This document shows positions 46,623-56,178 of a DNA stretch of 61,417 bases, piece after piece. The stretch's first letter is position 1; every line of letters begins with the position of its first letter. A program made the position numbers and the translations under genes. The notes under the pieces are model-generated. The model saw only the letters and a program-made list of their open reading frames with translations. It had not been told where the DNA came from and ran no database searches. The stretch spans positions 1 through 61,417 of the forward strand of contig JACCWI010000018.1 in the NCBI GenBank assembly GCA_013697725.1. The letters run 5' to 3'. The DNA is from Tatlockia sp. (GTDB taxonomy: Bacteria; Pseudomonadota; Gammaproteobacteria; Legionellales; Legionellaceae).

Positions 46623-47765
46623 CTAGTTTGAATATACACTAATTGAGTCAAAAATTTCCTCAGGAAAAGGACTTAATTTATTGACAAAAAAACCAATAAT
46701 ATTGCGACCTACCCAATTCTCACCGCCATTAAAACGTCTGCACACGGTTCCATTTTGATTGCTGCCTACCAATATTTTATTAACATAGGAAAAGCAATCC
46801 CTTTCTCCCAATTTCATCTTGGAATAGACTAAATCGGAAAGACCTGGAGAAGGTTCGGTAATTAACAGTTGTTCGTTTAAGGCCATCATTTCAACAAGCT
46901 TTTTTCCAGTCACTTTTCGTTTTTCAATTTGGGTTAAGGGGCGGTCATCAATTTCATCTGACTCAGGTGCATATTCAATTAATTTAGGCTTAAAGGAATT
47001 AGGCAAAGGTATAACGATTCGGGCGTGATGGCCTAAATAGCCATCCAAATATTCACTTATAAATTGCGCACTGACCGTTTGGATTGAATAACTTTGCTCA
47101 GAATCTAAAAATTCCTGAAAGTTTTCAGCATTATTATTAAAGCATTCCGCTAAAAGTTTTTCTTTGATTTGTTGTTCATAGATATAAATGGGTTTTATCC
47201 GTTCTTCTTCAAAGGTTTCAATACAATCAGCGAGGCTGTCAAGACATAACTTTAATTGTCTATGAAATTCATTTTTTAATAATTTTTTTGCAATTCTAAA
47301 ACCAAAAGAAGCGCCACAGGCTGCACCAGTTGCAAAACCATCGGCTAAAAAAATCAATGGATTATTACAAGTTGCAATAGCTCTAAAAAACCCAGCCGTA
47401 GAGCCAATAAGACCGCCAATAATTCCGGTAATAAAAGACAAGAGCACCGAACCCATATTGATAATAAAATAGCCTAATTGAAGTGCAAAAGCATGCGTCT
47501 GCGATGCTTGGCATAGGGCCTGATAGGCATCCTTAAGTTCTATCAAAGAATTAGCACTATCCTTGGCATTTTTTGAGTTCATAAATAAATTTAAATTAGA
47601 ATTAAAATTTTCCAAGGCTTCAAACATTAAAGGGCAGTTTTTATCCTCTATCGATCTCAGAATTAATAATAAATAGTATTTAATCTCATTGACTGGCAAG
47701 TCTTCAATTTGGTGAAGAAGTTTATTGAATTTCTCGCTGTTAAAAGGACCTTTAGCCATATCCAT
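46623..47765 (-). CDS. Protein of unknown function with a membrane hairpin
   Basis: 380 residues, not recognised. About 95 residues of helical soluble sequence lead to two hydrophobic segments (FIINMGSVLLSFITGIIGG and LIGSTAGFFRAIATC, about 105-140, and a Gly/Ala-rich ADGFATGAACGASFGF after it). The C-terminal 210 residues are soluble and include FNGGENWVGRNIIG. There is no signal peptide. The same soluble-hairpin-soluble plan as the gene at 28917-30968, without visible sequence relation, marks it as a candidate secreted membrane-active protein; this is inference. It is divergent from the aldo-keto reductase. Confidence 0.72.
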   Translation of the reverse strand: MDMAKGPFNSEKFNKLLHQIEDLPVNEIKYYLLLILRSIEDKNCPLMFEALENFNSNLNLFMNSKNAKDSANSLIELKDAYQALCQASQTHAFALQLGYFIINMGSVLLSFITGIIGGLIGSTAGFFRAIATCNNPLIFLADGFATGAACGASFGFRIAKKLLKNEFHRQLKLCLDSLADCIETFEEERIKPIYIYEQQIKEKLLAECFNNNAENFQEFLDSEQSYSIQTVSAQFISEYLDGYLGHHARIVIPLPNSFKPKLIEYAPESDEIDDRPLTQIEKRKVTGKKLVEMMALNEQLLITEPSPGLSDLVYSKMKLGERDCFSYVNKILVGSNQNGTVCRRFNGGENWVGRNIIGFFVNKLSPFPEEIFDSISVYSN

Positions 47766-47925
47766 CCATCATGTGTAAATTATGTTCCAATAGTAACAAA
47801 TTCAGTCATCGTATACAACTGCCTTGACTGCCGATATGCTATTATCTACTATTTTCAGCTTCACAAAATTACTACCCAACTGTTTTAATCCCTATTTACC
47901 GCAACCCGTAAAGAGAGTAGAGACC

Positions 47926-48867
47926 ATGCAATATAATTACTTAGGCAAATCCGGATTACAAATCAGTGAGCTTTCTCTGGGATCATGGCTGACCTTTGGA
48001 AATCAATTAGGGATAGATAATGCACGTCAATGCATGCGCTATGCATTCGAACAAGGCATCAATTTTTTTGATAACGCAGAAGTGTATGCACAGGGTGAAT
48101 CTGAAAAAATTATGGGTCAGGTATTAAAAGACTTTAAACGAGAAGATATTGTTGTTTCCACTAAAATTTTTTGGGGCGGAGAGAAATCTAACGCTATTGG
48201 TCTATCACGTAAGCATCTTATAGAAGGCACAAAAAATTCATTAGAACGTTTGCAGCTTGATTATGTGGATTTACTTTATTGTCATCGCCCGGACCCGAAT
48301 ACGCCGATTGAAGAAACTGTCAGAGCAATGGATTATTTAATCAATAGCGGTAAAGCTTTCTATTGGGGAACCTCGGAGTGGAGTGCAGAACAGATTGTGT
48401 CTGCCCATGAAGCCGCAAAAGCAATGAATTGCATACCACCTACAATGGAACAACCCGAATACAATTTATTTCATCGCCATCGTGTTGAATTGGAATACAA
48501 ACCCCTTTATGACCGCTATGGATTGGGGACAACTATTTGGAGCCCTTTAGCTTCCGGCCTACTCACAGGCAAATATAATAAAGAGATTCCGGCCGACAGC
48601 CGTTTAGGCAAAGAACCTCAATGGCGCAGTCAAGACATGAATGAACGCATTGAAAAAGTCAAAAATTTAGTCCCTATTGCTAGAGCATTAAACTGCACTC
48701 TTGCACAACTCGCTTTGGCCTGGTGTTTAACCAACCCTAAAGTAAGCTCGGTCATTGTCGGCGCTTCTTCGTTAAACCAATTACGTGAAAATTTAAAAGC
48801 CATTGATCTAAAAAAACAACTCACACCAGACCTAATTGCGACTATTGAGTCATTCACTAAAATTTAA
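47926..48867 (+). CDS. Aldo/keto reductase (potassium-channel beta-subunit type)
   Basis: 313 residues from ATG 47926; a longer frame reaches back to 47824, but MQYNYLGKSGLQISEL is the family start. The catalytic tetrad is D49, Y54, K80 and H120. The C-terminal VIVGASSLNQLRENLKAI segment binds NADPH. It is close to YghZ/Kv-beta-like reductases that detoxify aldehydes such as methylglyoxal. Cytoplasmic; single gene. Confidence 0.93.
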   Translation: MQYNYLGKSGLQISELSLGSWLTFGNQLGIDNARQCMRYAFEQGINFFDNAEVYAQGESEKIMGQVLKDFKREDIVVSTKIFWGGEKSNAIGLSRKHLIEGTKNSLERLQLDYVDLLYCHRPDPNTPIEETVRAMDYLINSGKAFYWGTSEWSAEQIVSAHEAAKAMNCIPPTMEQPEYNLFHRHRVELEYKPLYDRYGLGTTIWSPLASGLLTGKYNKEIPADSRLGKEPQWRSQDMNERIEKVKNLVPIARALNCTLAQLALAWCLTNPKVSSVIVGASSLNQLRENLKAIDLKKQLTPDLIATIESFTKI

Positions 48868-49069
48868 TTGATTTAGTGGGGTTTTCTTCGTGATGATGAC
48901 TATTTTAACAAAAGAATTAATCGTGTACGCGGAGGCATCTGTTAACCTCACGCTACTCAGCTCGATAATGCGCTAACTTCGCTTTCATTACCTGATAAAG
49001 CAAGACCGCAGGATAGCTAACAATTACATAGTGTTATGAGTGAGGTTTTACCTGATAAATAGGTTTTGA

Positions 49070-50035
49070 CTATTCATTGAAATAATAAGCTCTTTTTAGC
49101 ATCATATCAGCAACAGCTGTCTCATTTAAACCATGATCAGAATTGTAATATCGTGCATTGATATTCAATTTTTGATCTATAGGCTCTGCTTTATTTTTTG
49201 TTTCAAATTCAATCGTCCATTGGGCATTAATAGATTTATCTGCTAGTCCTTGAAAGATCTCAATAGGTAGAGTTCTCCCTTTATCAAATTTTGCGATATC
49301 AGCAAAAATTGCATTTAAACCCCTCGTTTTATTGGTTAAAACGTTATCTAACCAATACCAGCCAACTTCCATATTGTTGTGGATGAAATCATAATTTTTT
49401 GATTTATACGCATTTTTCATTTGATCGTAACTCAGTTCTTCATCATGCATTTCTTGAAGTTGATATCGCAATACCTCTGATAAGTTTTTCACTACAACTC
49501 CCGAAAGAAACAGCGCCTTTATTTCATTTTGCAGTTTTTGTTTAGAGTTATTGTTTAAAATGCGAAGAACAAGGCTGCTCATCACCACCGAACCCTCGCT
49601 ATGCCCTTGTAAAATAATTTTTTTATCAATGTGGTTTAAATAATTATCAGCCCAATTTAAAGCGTTTTCAGCACAGATCGTAAGATTTTCGACTGTATAA
49701 TAGTCAAATAGACTGCGGTCTACGTTGGGTTTTGGATTTTTACTGGCTAAAGCAGGTGAAATTCCAGGTTTGTCGAGAGTGAGGTAATAGTCAATGCTCT
49801 GGTCAAATTGATCAAAATAGGTGGTGTAAATACCATTTCCTGCTTGTGAAAATAAAAGTGTTTTTTTACCTTGAGGATTTTTTAATGCAGTTGTTGATTG
49901 CTGCAAATAAACGTGGCATTGAAGTTTTTTTCCATAGCTTAGGCCTCCTTCAACTATCGTCGAAACGGGTTGACTAGCTAAATGAGAAGAAAATAAGCTA
50001 GATATTATTAAACTGCTAAGAATAAAAAAACGCAT
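49070..50035 (-). CDS. Exported alpha/beta-hydrolase
   Basis: 321 residues. Signal peptide (about 1-21, SSHLASQ). The nucleophile elbow GHSEGS gives Ser146; the acid is likely the Asp in GLADKSINAQW and the His is in SDHGLNE. It is a periplasmic or secreted esterase, lipase or peptidase-like enzyme; substrate unknown. No neighbour shares its strand closely. The next minus-strand gene upstream (50596) is another exported serine hydrolase, but a 560-base gap argues against one operon. Confidence 0.85.
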   Translation of the reverse strand: MRFFILSSLIISSLFSSHLASQPVSTIVEGGLSYGKKLQCHVYLQQSTTALKNPQGKKTLLFSQAGNGIYTTYFDQFDQSIDYYLTLDKPGISPALASKNPKPNVDRSLFDYYTVENLTICAENALNWADNYLNHIDKKIILQGHSEGSVVMSSLVLRILNNNSKQKLQNEIKALFLSGVVVKNLSEVLRYQLQEMHDEELSYDQMKNAYKSKNYDFIHNNMEVGWYWLDNVLTNKTRGLNAIFADIAKFDKGRTLPIEIFQGLADKSINAQWTIEFETKNKAEPIDQKLNINARYYNSDHGLNETAVADMMLKRAYYFNE

Positions 50036-50595
50036 TCTAATCTCCTAAATTTTTCAGAGAAGTTACATTTAGCGGAAGTTATTTAAAACTGAAATTTTAG
50101 ACGGGATGAAATATAACTTATACTGCTTTTTAATGACGATCGCTGTTAAGAAACCTTAACTGAAATATTGTTTAAAAATCAAGAGAAGTTTAAATAATTT
50201 AGTTATAAAATTTTATTTCTATTAGGACTGACTTAAACTAAGAAAAGGAAATAATCAAATCACACAGAGCTTTAAAGCTCTTGCTAGCTAATTTTAAATA
50301 AACTCAGATAGAATTCACTAAATATATTACATTAAATGTATCCATGAAAACGCTTCAATTTTTAAATTGAGTTTTGATACAAATGAGGAAAAAAAAATCG
50401 TTAACGATTCTCCAATTCGCAAGAGTATAGAGTTTAAATAATAATCCAGCAGTCCTGGAATAGCTGTACCTTCCCAATTTCTGCATGTTTTACAGGTGTT
50501 TGTTTAATTTCACCTCCTTTCCAAATCACAAAGGGGCATTCACACATTGAAATGCTTGCTCAATTCTAGTATCTAACCTTGGAATACGTTCATAT
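50036..50595. other. AT-rich intergenic stretch
   Basis: 560 bases. The only frame of note is a 37-codon minus-strand ATG frame at about 50440-50553 (MCECPFVIWKGGEIKQ), which has no ribosome site and could be a remnant. No repeat or terminator of note. Confidence 0.6.
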
Positions 50596-51831
50596 TCATT
50601 TGCATTTCAATTGTGGATTTGAGTGAATAACCATGCGGTAAATATTAAGCAAGAATTTTTTTGTATTCTCTTCTCCCTGGACATTCTTTTGCAGATCGCT
50701 ATTTTTTCCATTCATCGCTATCAACACAGTCAAATTGTTGCAAGCTTTCCAGAGATAAAACATGCGAAAAGTTGTTGAGCTTCCCATATATATCCAGAAT
50801 TGCTGATTATTGTCATAATATGAAAGTACGCCCAGACCAAATCCAAGTGGTTCATTTTTAACAACACTAGTAAGAGGCTGGCCAGATTTTATTGAAACAA
50901 TAGTCATGAGTTCTTTCAACGCCTTGTTTCTTCCTGCCTCAGGAAATATTTTGCCAGTCAACAGAGCTTCTACCCATTGAGCCTGATCATCGACTGTAGA
51001 TACCATAGCACCCGAAGCACCCGCCCAGGATAAATTTGTATTGCTGAAATCCAGCCTTTCCTTTTTATCAGCATCATACAAATATCCATGTGCTTTTCTT
51101 GGCAAAATAATTTCATTTATATATTTCCATTTATTTCCAGCTGCATAATAAGTATTTTTTAATTTCAAAGGATCCAGAATGCGGGTTTGCAAAGCATCAG
51201 CAAAATTTTGTTTTGTAACGGCTTCAATAATGAGACCAGACAAAACATAATTTGAATTGTTATATAAAAATTTTGTTTCATTACCAATCGGCGCATCTGG
51301 ATTAGCGAAAGTTAATATCATTTGATCATTAAATTCACCCAAAGGGTTGGATTCAAGTAATTCAATAAATTTAGGATTGTTGGAGTAACTTGGAATATTA
51401 CTGGTCATATTTAAAAGTTTTCTTATTGGCACATCTTTCCATCTGGGATATTGAGGCAGATAATTTCCAATAGGATCATTGATATTCAAGAGACCTTTTG
51501 CTTCGAGCTGAAGAATCAATGCAGAAGTATAAGATTTTGTAATACTGCCAATATCAAATAACGTTTGACTATTCATTGGTTTGGAATTCGCCTCATGACT
51601 GATTTTACCCGCGTAAAAATTCTTTTTTATCATTTTAGGATTTTCAGACCAGGTAATAGTGAGCGACATACCACTCAGTGGTTCATTCTTCTGACTCGTT
51701 TTTAAAAAATGATTGAGATGGGCCTGAATATCACGATCCAGAGAATTCGATAAGGCATGTGCAGTAAAATTGATCAGGCTCAAAAAAGCCATTAATGACA
51801 ATATTACCCACTTTAGTGATGAAAAAAACAA
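50596..51831 (-). CDS. Exported serine hydrolase, class C beta-lactamase/DD-peptidase family
   Basis: 411 residues. Signal peptide (cut near THAHA/LS, about residue 27). SxxK motif is S96-I-T-K99, and the YxN motif is Y190-N-N192. The third motif (KTG/HxG) is not clear; MGSSTTFRMF may occupy its place. The family includes AmpC, esterases and D-Ala-D-Ala carboxypeptidases, and the sequence does not separate them. Periplasmic or secreted. Single gene. Confidence 0.85.
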   Translation of the reverse strand: MFFSSLKWVILSLMAFLSLINFTAHALSNSLDRDIQAHLNHFLKTSQKNEPLSGMSLTITWSENPKMIKKNFYAGKISHEANSKPMNSQTLFDIGSITKSYTSALILQLEAKGLLNINDPIGNYLPQYPRWKDVPIRKLLNMTSNIPSYSNNPKFIELLESNPLGEFNDQMILTFANPDAPIGNETKFLYNNSNYVLSGLIIEAVTKQNFADALQTRILDPLKLKNTYYAAGNKWKYINEIILPRKAHGYLYDADKKERLDFSNTNLSWAGASGAMVSTVDDQAQWVEALLTGKIFPEAGRNKALKELMTIVSIKSGQPLTSVVKNEPLGFGLGVLSYYDNNQQFWIYMGSSTTFRMFYLWKACNNLTVLIAMNGKNSDLQKNVQGEENTKKFLLNIYRMVIHSNPQLKCK

Positions 51832-51908
51832 TTTAGACCTTCAATTATAAGGATATGGTTTTAAAGAACTACCAAAATTTTGTTCATATTTCTCTTCATT
51901 CTCGCACC

Positions 51909-52115
51909 TCAATCAGCAATAAATCGACGATAAAACCGTGTAACTAGTCCTTGCAAGATGCCATAAGGTAACATTATTGGCTGAATCAGGAAGCGAATAT
52001 GCATCGGCTCTCCGACCCTTCCCAGCAATTGCTCTAATGCCTGATTAAAATGATCAATAATTCCCCTGTGCAGCTCCTTTAATAGATCGAAATATATAGG
52101 TAACTGTACTTCCAA
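51909..52115 (-). CDS. Small ORF, possibly a truncated membrane-associated protein
   Basis: 68 codons: an acidic-basic helical start (LLKELHRGIIDHFNQALEQLLG) then EPMHIRFLIQPIML. The EP-x-H-x-RF-x-x-QP pattern resembles the opening of a family of small proteins that normally continue with a second helix and a D-A-R motif; here the frame stops after RFYRRFIAD. It may be a truncated relic. ATG preceded by AGGAGTG in reverse sense. Confidence 0.45.
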   Translation of the reverse strand: MEVQLPIYFDLLKELHRGIIDHFNQALEQLLGRVGEPMHIRFLIQPIMLPYGILQGLVTRFYRRFIAD

Positions 52116-52160
52116 TAATTCACTCCTAAAATAATAAGATAAACTAAAAGGAATGAGATA

Positions 52161-52613
52161 TGAATATCAAACCAAAAACGGTTGTAATTCCAAAAGAAAC
52201 TGATCATCTCTAAAAAGAAAAATATGAACCGATCTACCCCAAAACGCCCGCAAATTATGGATTTACGATTATAGCAAAAGTCATACCAGCGAAAGCATAC
52301 CAAGAGCTCATGGCGATAATTGGTTAAAGCTGTGGAGGGAGATCCTTATATCCTCGCACCCTCAAAACTTAAATATATAGAAGATGTAGTGACTCTTTTC
52401 ACAAGTACAAGCATCAATACAGTCTTTGAAAATCTCGAAGGATTTCCGAAAGATTGGAAGACCAAACCTGAAGAATTTATAAAATATGTTCGAGAACATC
52501 AATGTCCAAGCTTTATTGAATATGGAGAATATCCCTATTTCTCCGCAGAAGAGATTAAGAAAGCCCTTAAAATTAAACAGGCTTTCTTTGATATATTGGA
52601 CCAAATGCAATAA
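52161..52613 (+). pseudogene. Decayed gene of unknown function, stop plus frameshift
   Basis: An ATG with AAAAGGA upstream starts MNIKPKTVVIPKETDHL, then hits a stop. The same frame resumes with KEKYEPIYPKTPANYGFT and runs to about 52326. After a frameshift near 52325 the sense continues as VKAVEGDPYILAP to the stop at 52613. Composition is uniform across the breaks, so one gene with two lesions is the simplest reading. Product not recognised. Confidence 0.65.
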
Positions 52614-52615
52614 GA

Positions 52616-53025
52616 CTGGGATGACAGCGATGAAAAAGAAACCTGCGGCCCCATCGGTAGCTTCACAGCCCTGAGTATGCACATGTAGGATTGAGCGAAG
52701 CGAACGCCCGCGAAAGTCACGACGTTATCATAGCGGTAATTAATTTTGACTCTACAAAACGCAATATCATTGATGGACAAACGTATGGCTTTTGTAGGTT
52801 ATTGTTAATAGAGAAACTTATAAAATTTTAGGTTGTCATGTTTTTGGTGAACGTGCCGTAGATATCGTTTACACAGCAGCCATCGCAATAACAGCAGAAA
52901 TGCGAGTCGAGGCTCTAGCTCAAATTCCATTCTCATTTCCAACCTACAAGTCAGTACTGGGCCGCGCGGCAGCAAATGCAGCACGACAACATAATTTGAA
53001 ATTGAAATGGCAACCTTATTCGTAA
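52616..53025 (+). pseudogene. C-terminal remnant of a pyridine-nucleotide-disulfide oxidoreductase
   Basis: Spliced over two single-base frameshifts (near 52667 and 52805) this reads GPIGSFT, PEYAHVGLSEANARESHD, DGQTYGFCR and then RETYKILGCHVFGERAVDIV to PTYKSVLGRAAANAARQ. That order, ending in GRAAANAARQ and a short tail, is the dimerisation domain of class I flavoprotein reductases related to SthA, Lpd and mercuric reductase. The FAD and NAD domains with the CxxxxC disulfide are missing. It is a dead gene fragment. It starts right after the stop of the preceding pseudogene. Confidence 0.82.
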
Positions 53026-53244
53026 GGGGTAAATTATAAAATAACCTTAAATTATTCATTGTAAAAAATACTGCAGTTAGCGAGTAAACTAGCCTACTTA
53101 TATTAGCTATAGCTTGATAGATGATTTTCCTAATAATTTTTAATTTTGGAAGTTAGTTCAGAAACGTTATCTATGAATTTTCCTCGCTCTAAATTAAAAA
53201 TAATTAATTTGCTATACTTTAAAAAATCAAAACAAGGATGTTTT

Positions 53245-53613
53245 ATGAAGGATTCAATTTGTCCTGCTAATGAAGTAATAACAAGCTATTTAACTAATAT
53301 TCTTAATATTAATGTGTTATTAGTTTCCCTAGGTTTGATCTTATTATTTTGGATAATTAAAGAATATGATAGGAAAATAAAAAATAAGTGGTGGCTTTGG
53401 CTGATATTATTTTCAATCTTATTAGGAATTGTTTCTATAATCTTGAACTTAATAATTTACCGAGAGTTTATTGATTTGATAACTAGAACGACTTTAGCAG
53501 GTGAAGCAGAGTTTCAGCCCTTAGCTAATTTAAAAATAATATTTTACCTGGACATACTAATAATTATTTTATTATTAATCGGATTTTTTGGATTAAGACA
53601 TGAAAAAATTTAA
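53245..53613 (+). CDS. Small three-helix membrane protein
   Basis: 122 residues from ATG 53245, which has AAGGATG 7 bases upstream (a longer frame to 53146 lacks this). Three hydrophobic helices (VLLVSLGLILLFWIIK, WLILFSILLGIVSIILNLII and YLDILIIILLLIGFFGL) are separated by short charged loops. No family recognised. Very AT-rich codon use, as in the surrounding accessory region. Confidence 0.65.
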   Translation: MKDSICPANEVITSYLTNILNINVLLVSLGLILLFWIIKEYDRKIKNKWWLWLILFSILLGIVSIILNLIIYREFIDLITRTTLAGEAEFQPLANLKIIFYLDILIIILLLIGFFGLRHEKI

Positions 53614-53958
53614 TATCTTTTTTTAATTTCATTATTCAGCAGCATTTACATTAGACACTGTCTATCTCAATATAATAAAGCGCTATAATAACGGCTGTAT
53701 ATCATTATAATTCAGCCTATAAAATGCGATTGGATAAACTTCTAAGTTTCCAAAAGAGTCTGGACTAGTCCTTAAAAATTCTAATTTAGCTTAGCTAGTC
53801 TTCATAGGCATGAAGAAAAAAACAAGTGCTCAATTCAATAATAATTAATAAGTCCGCAGTTATTTCTATCAGATATTTTATTGGTTTTCTTCCAAAGGCA
53901 CTTTAATCATTTTCTTTTGGACTAATCGTATAATAATTATTATACGATTAGATTTTTT
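53614..53958. other. Intergenic stretch ending in a strong terminator
   Basis: 345 bases with no coding frame. Two TATAAT-like hexamers lie at about 53676 and 53691, and an intrinsic terminator for the plus strand closes the stretch at 53951. This could be a long 3' end or a small RNA gene of about 260 bases; see findings. Confidence 0.5.
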
Positions 53959-53960
53959 TT
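53922..53960 (+). terminator. Perfect palindrome with T8 tract
   Basis: CTAATCGTATAATAA and its reverse complement form a 30-base perfect palindrome (53922-53951), followed by ATTTTTTTTATT on the plus strand. It also lies directly after the stop of the convergent gene at 53959, but the T-run serves the plus strand. Confidence 0.8.
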
Positions 53961-55642
53961 ATTCAGTATTAGAAGGATATAATTGAGTCACCCTATCTTC
54001 ATCCGTAAACCATTTAGATTCCTCAGATTCTGCGCAATGTTTTTTTAGCGAAAGATGATAATCCGATCCATTCACTAACAATAATTCAAACTTTTTCCTC
54101 AACTCATGGCTGTCGCCAAGTCCCTTTAAATGGGCTGCACCTACGATATACAAAGCATGGCTATTTATTTCTAATAATGAATCGATCATTCCACGATCGC
54201 GTATTTCCATATAAGAACTATTTGAAGTCAAACTAGGATGTGTTTGTCTCAACTCATCGTGATTTAGAAGGCAATTAAATTTATCAACTGGAACCATAAT
54301 CCAATTTACATGTTTTGCTTTTTTTTGGTCATCTATACAAACATGGGGTGATTCTATTGCCAAAATATTCATGTTGAATTGCAACTTGCACATTGTCATG
54401 ATTAGGTTGTTAATTTGCTCTGAAGTTGAATGATAATGGTGTTCCCCGACTATTATCAGCAATATTTTACCTTCTTTGTGAGCCTTGCCCAATTTGTCCT
54501 TAATTTTTTGCTCTAGTTTATTTATCTTTGCTGCTTCAGTTCGGTTAAAAGGTCTAGAAAAGAATAAATTCCTATGAGTATAATGAAGTGATTCTATTTG
54601 TGTCTCATTAAGCCATAAGTGATGAAATCCGGTTTTTAATGGACATAATTTTTTTAGTACATCAGGTGCATATTGACCCAAAACATCTTTATTCATCGCA
54701 TCAGAATCACCTAACATATTTTTGCCTATTTCCGCGTTTATTTCATGCTTTCTTAGAACATCAAGTAACGAAGAGGTGGTGATAGTATTCATCTGCTCGG
54801 GTAGCATTTCCACACAAATTAGATAGCCACTCTCTTCTATATTACTGATGCCTTGTTCTGAATATAACCATTGAAAATATTGCTTTTCTATTAAGTCCTT
54901 TCTTGGTCCCTTTGCACAAACAATCAGGACGCGGGAATTTTCTAATCTTATATTTTCTCTCTCTGCCCAATAAGACATAATGTCATGCAAACCATTTATT
55001 TGTAGGTCTGATGCCAGCGATGCATATCTCTCATTTACAGGCTGTATTTCCTTTATAAATTGAGCATGTAGACATTGAATATTTTTCTCATTTGTTGAAT
55101 CCAGCGCTTTTTCAATTATTTGGACCATTCGATTAATAACGTTTAATTCGTTATTTAACCAATTATTATCTAAATTTTTCAGCATAGTTAAGAGTGATTT
55201 AATCTTTAGTAACTCTTGGTTTTTATGAATAGATTGAAGAGATCCTTCCAACATAACTGAAAGGTGAGCTATTGATTTGATTAATTTATATTTAGCTTTC
55301 AGAGCCGGGCTTTTTTGGCTTTCCAATTCAATAATATTTCCACTCCTATTTTTACCACAAAGCAATAAATTCCCATTATGGTAAATAATCACATGATTTA
55401 TATGTGCAAGTAGATGGCTATAAGTATGAATGTTATGGTGATGAAGAAATTCTTGTCTAATTAGATGACATAGAGCATCAACTGTAAGATTATTTTCACT
55501 TTGATTTTGAAGAGGAAGATTTTGTTGACTGGAGGAATTGACTTTAGTTTCTAAAAAGATACCCCCGACTCCGACTTGAGGAAGTTGTTACTGAACTAGT
55601 CCTACTTTTCCATTCTCTTAACAAAAGTTGGCGTGTTAACAT
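53959..55642 (-). pseudogene. TIKI/TraB/EreA/ChaN-like protein with a 1-base frameshift
   Basis: The true start is ATG 55642, with AGGAGATTTATC upstream. After 27 codons it enters a run of five G (55566-55562) and reads into a stop. Skipping one base there continues without a stop for about 530 more residues (a GTG at 55392 gives a 477-residue frame, used for numbering). The C-terminal half has G316-E-H-H319, the acid E347 in AIESPH, R398/R400 in RDRGM and G418-A-A-H421 in VGAAHLKG. Two G-x-x-H motifs plus Glu and Arg are the hallmark of the TIKI/TraB/EreA/ChaN superfamily (metalloprotease/erythromycin-esterase-like). The N-terminal half is helical and unrecognised. Whether this is a dead gene, a sequencing error or a phase-variable gene is open. 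Confidence 0.72.
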
Positions 55643-56178
55643 GATAAATCTCCTGATATGGTTAAATATTGAACCAATTATCACCCTACCATAATAAGTT
55701 AAACACAGTCAAGGATTAAACATATCGGTCATATTGCTGCGTTCTCAAAATGAAGAAATGTTTAATTTTACTAAAATAATGATTCATGTTCCCATTTGCC
55801 CCACCCCTGAAATAATACCCAATGGTTGTTAAACGATTAATTTCCAAGGTGTACTCATGTTTAATCAATAACATTTATGCGATTAGTTTTTGACACGCAT
55901 TACATAAGATTTTGCCATATATAATATAATCTATTAGTCATTTCAATTAGCTATATTTTTACAGAAATAATATTCTTGAATATCAAACTCCTGCCCCACG
56001 GTTTTGTGATTATGTAGATGGGTATAGTTCTAGCCGTGGATAAGAAATATGAGAGAAAAATTTTTTAATAGAGAAATTACCTCTTAATTGGAATTACCCA
56101 TAATTTCTGCCCACAGCCTCTTTCTATTTCTGTTTATTTTAAATAAAAAATGTACTATCATGAGGCAAATTAATTGTT
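55643..56178. other. AT-rich intergenic stretch
   Basis: 536 bases between divergent genes. No coding frame is supported. A TTGACA hexamer at about 55886 and TATAAT at about 55920 are too far apart (24 bases) to form a good promoter. No hairpin of note. Confidence 0.6.

Noticed and set aside
47824..47925. Longer start of the aldo-keto reductase
   Set aside because: The extra 34 residues lack family similarity and the internal ATG matches the usual start.
52362..52682. 106-codon minus-strand frame
   Set aside because: It is antisense to the two plus-strand pseudogenes, which have recognisable sense content.
55886..55925. TTGACA and TATAAT hexamers as a promoter
   Set aside because: The spacing of 24 bases is too long.
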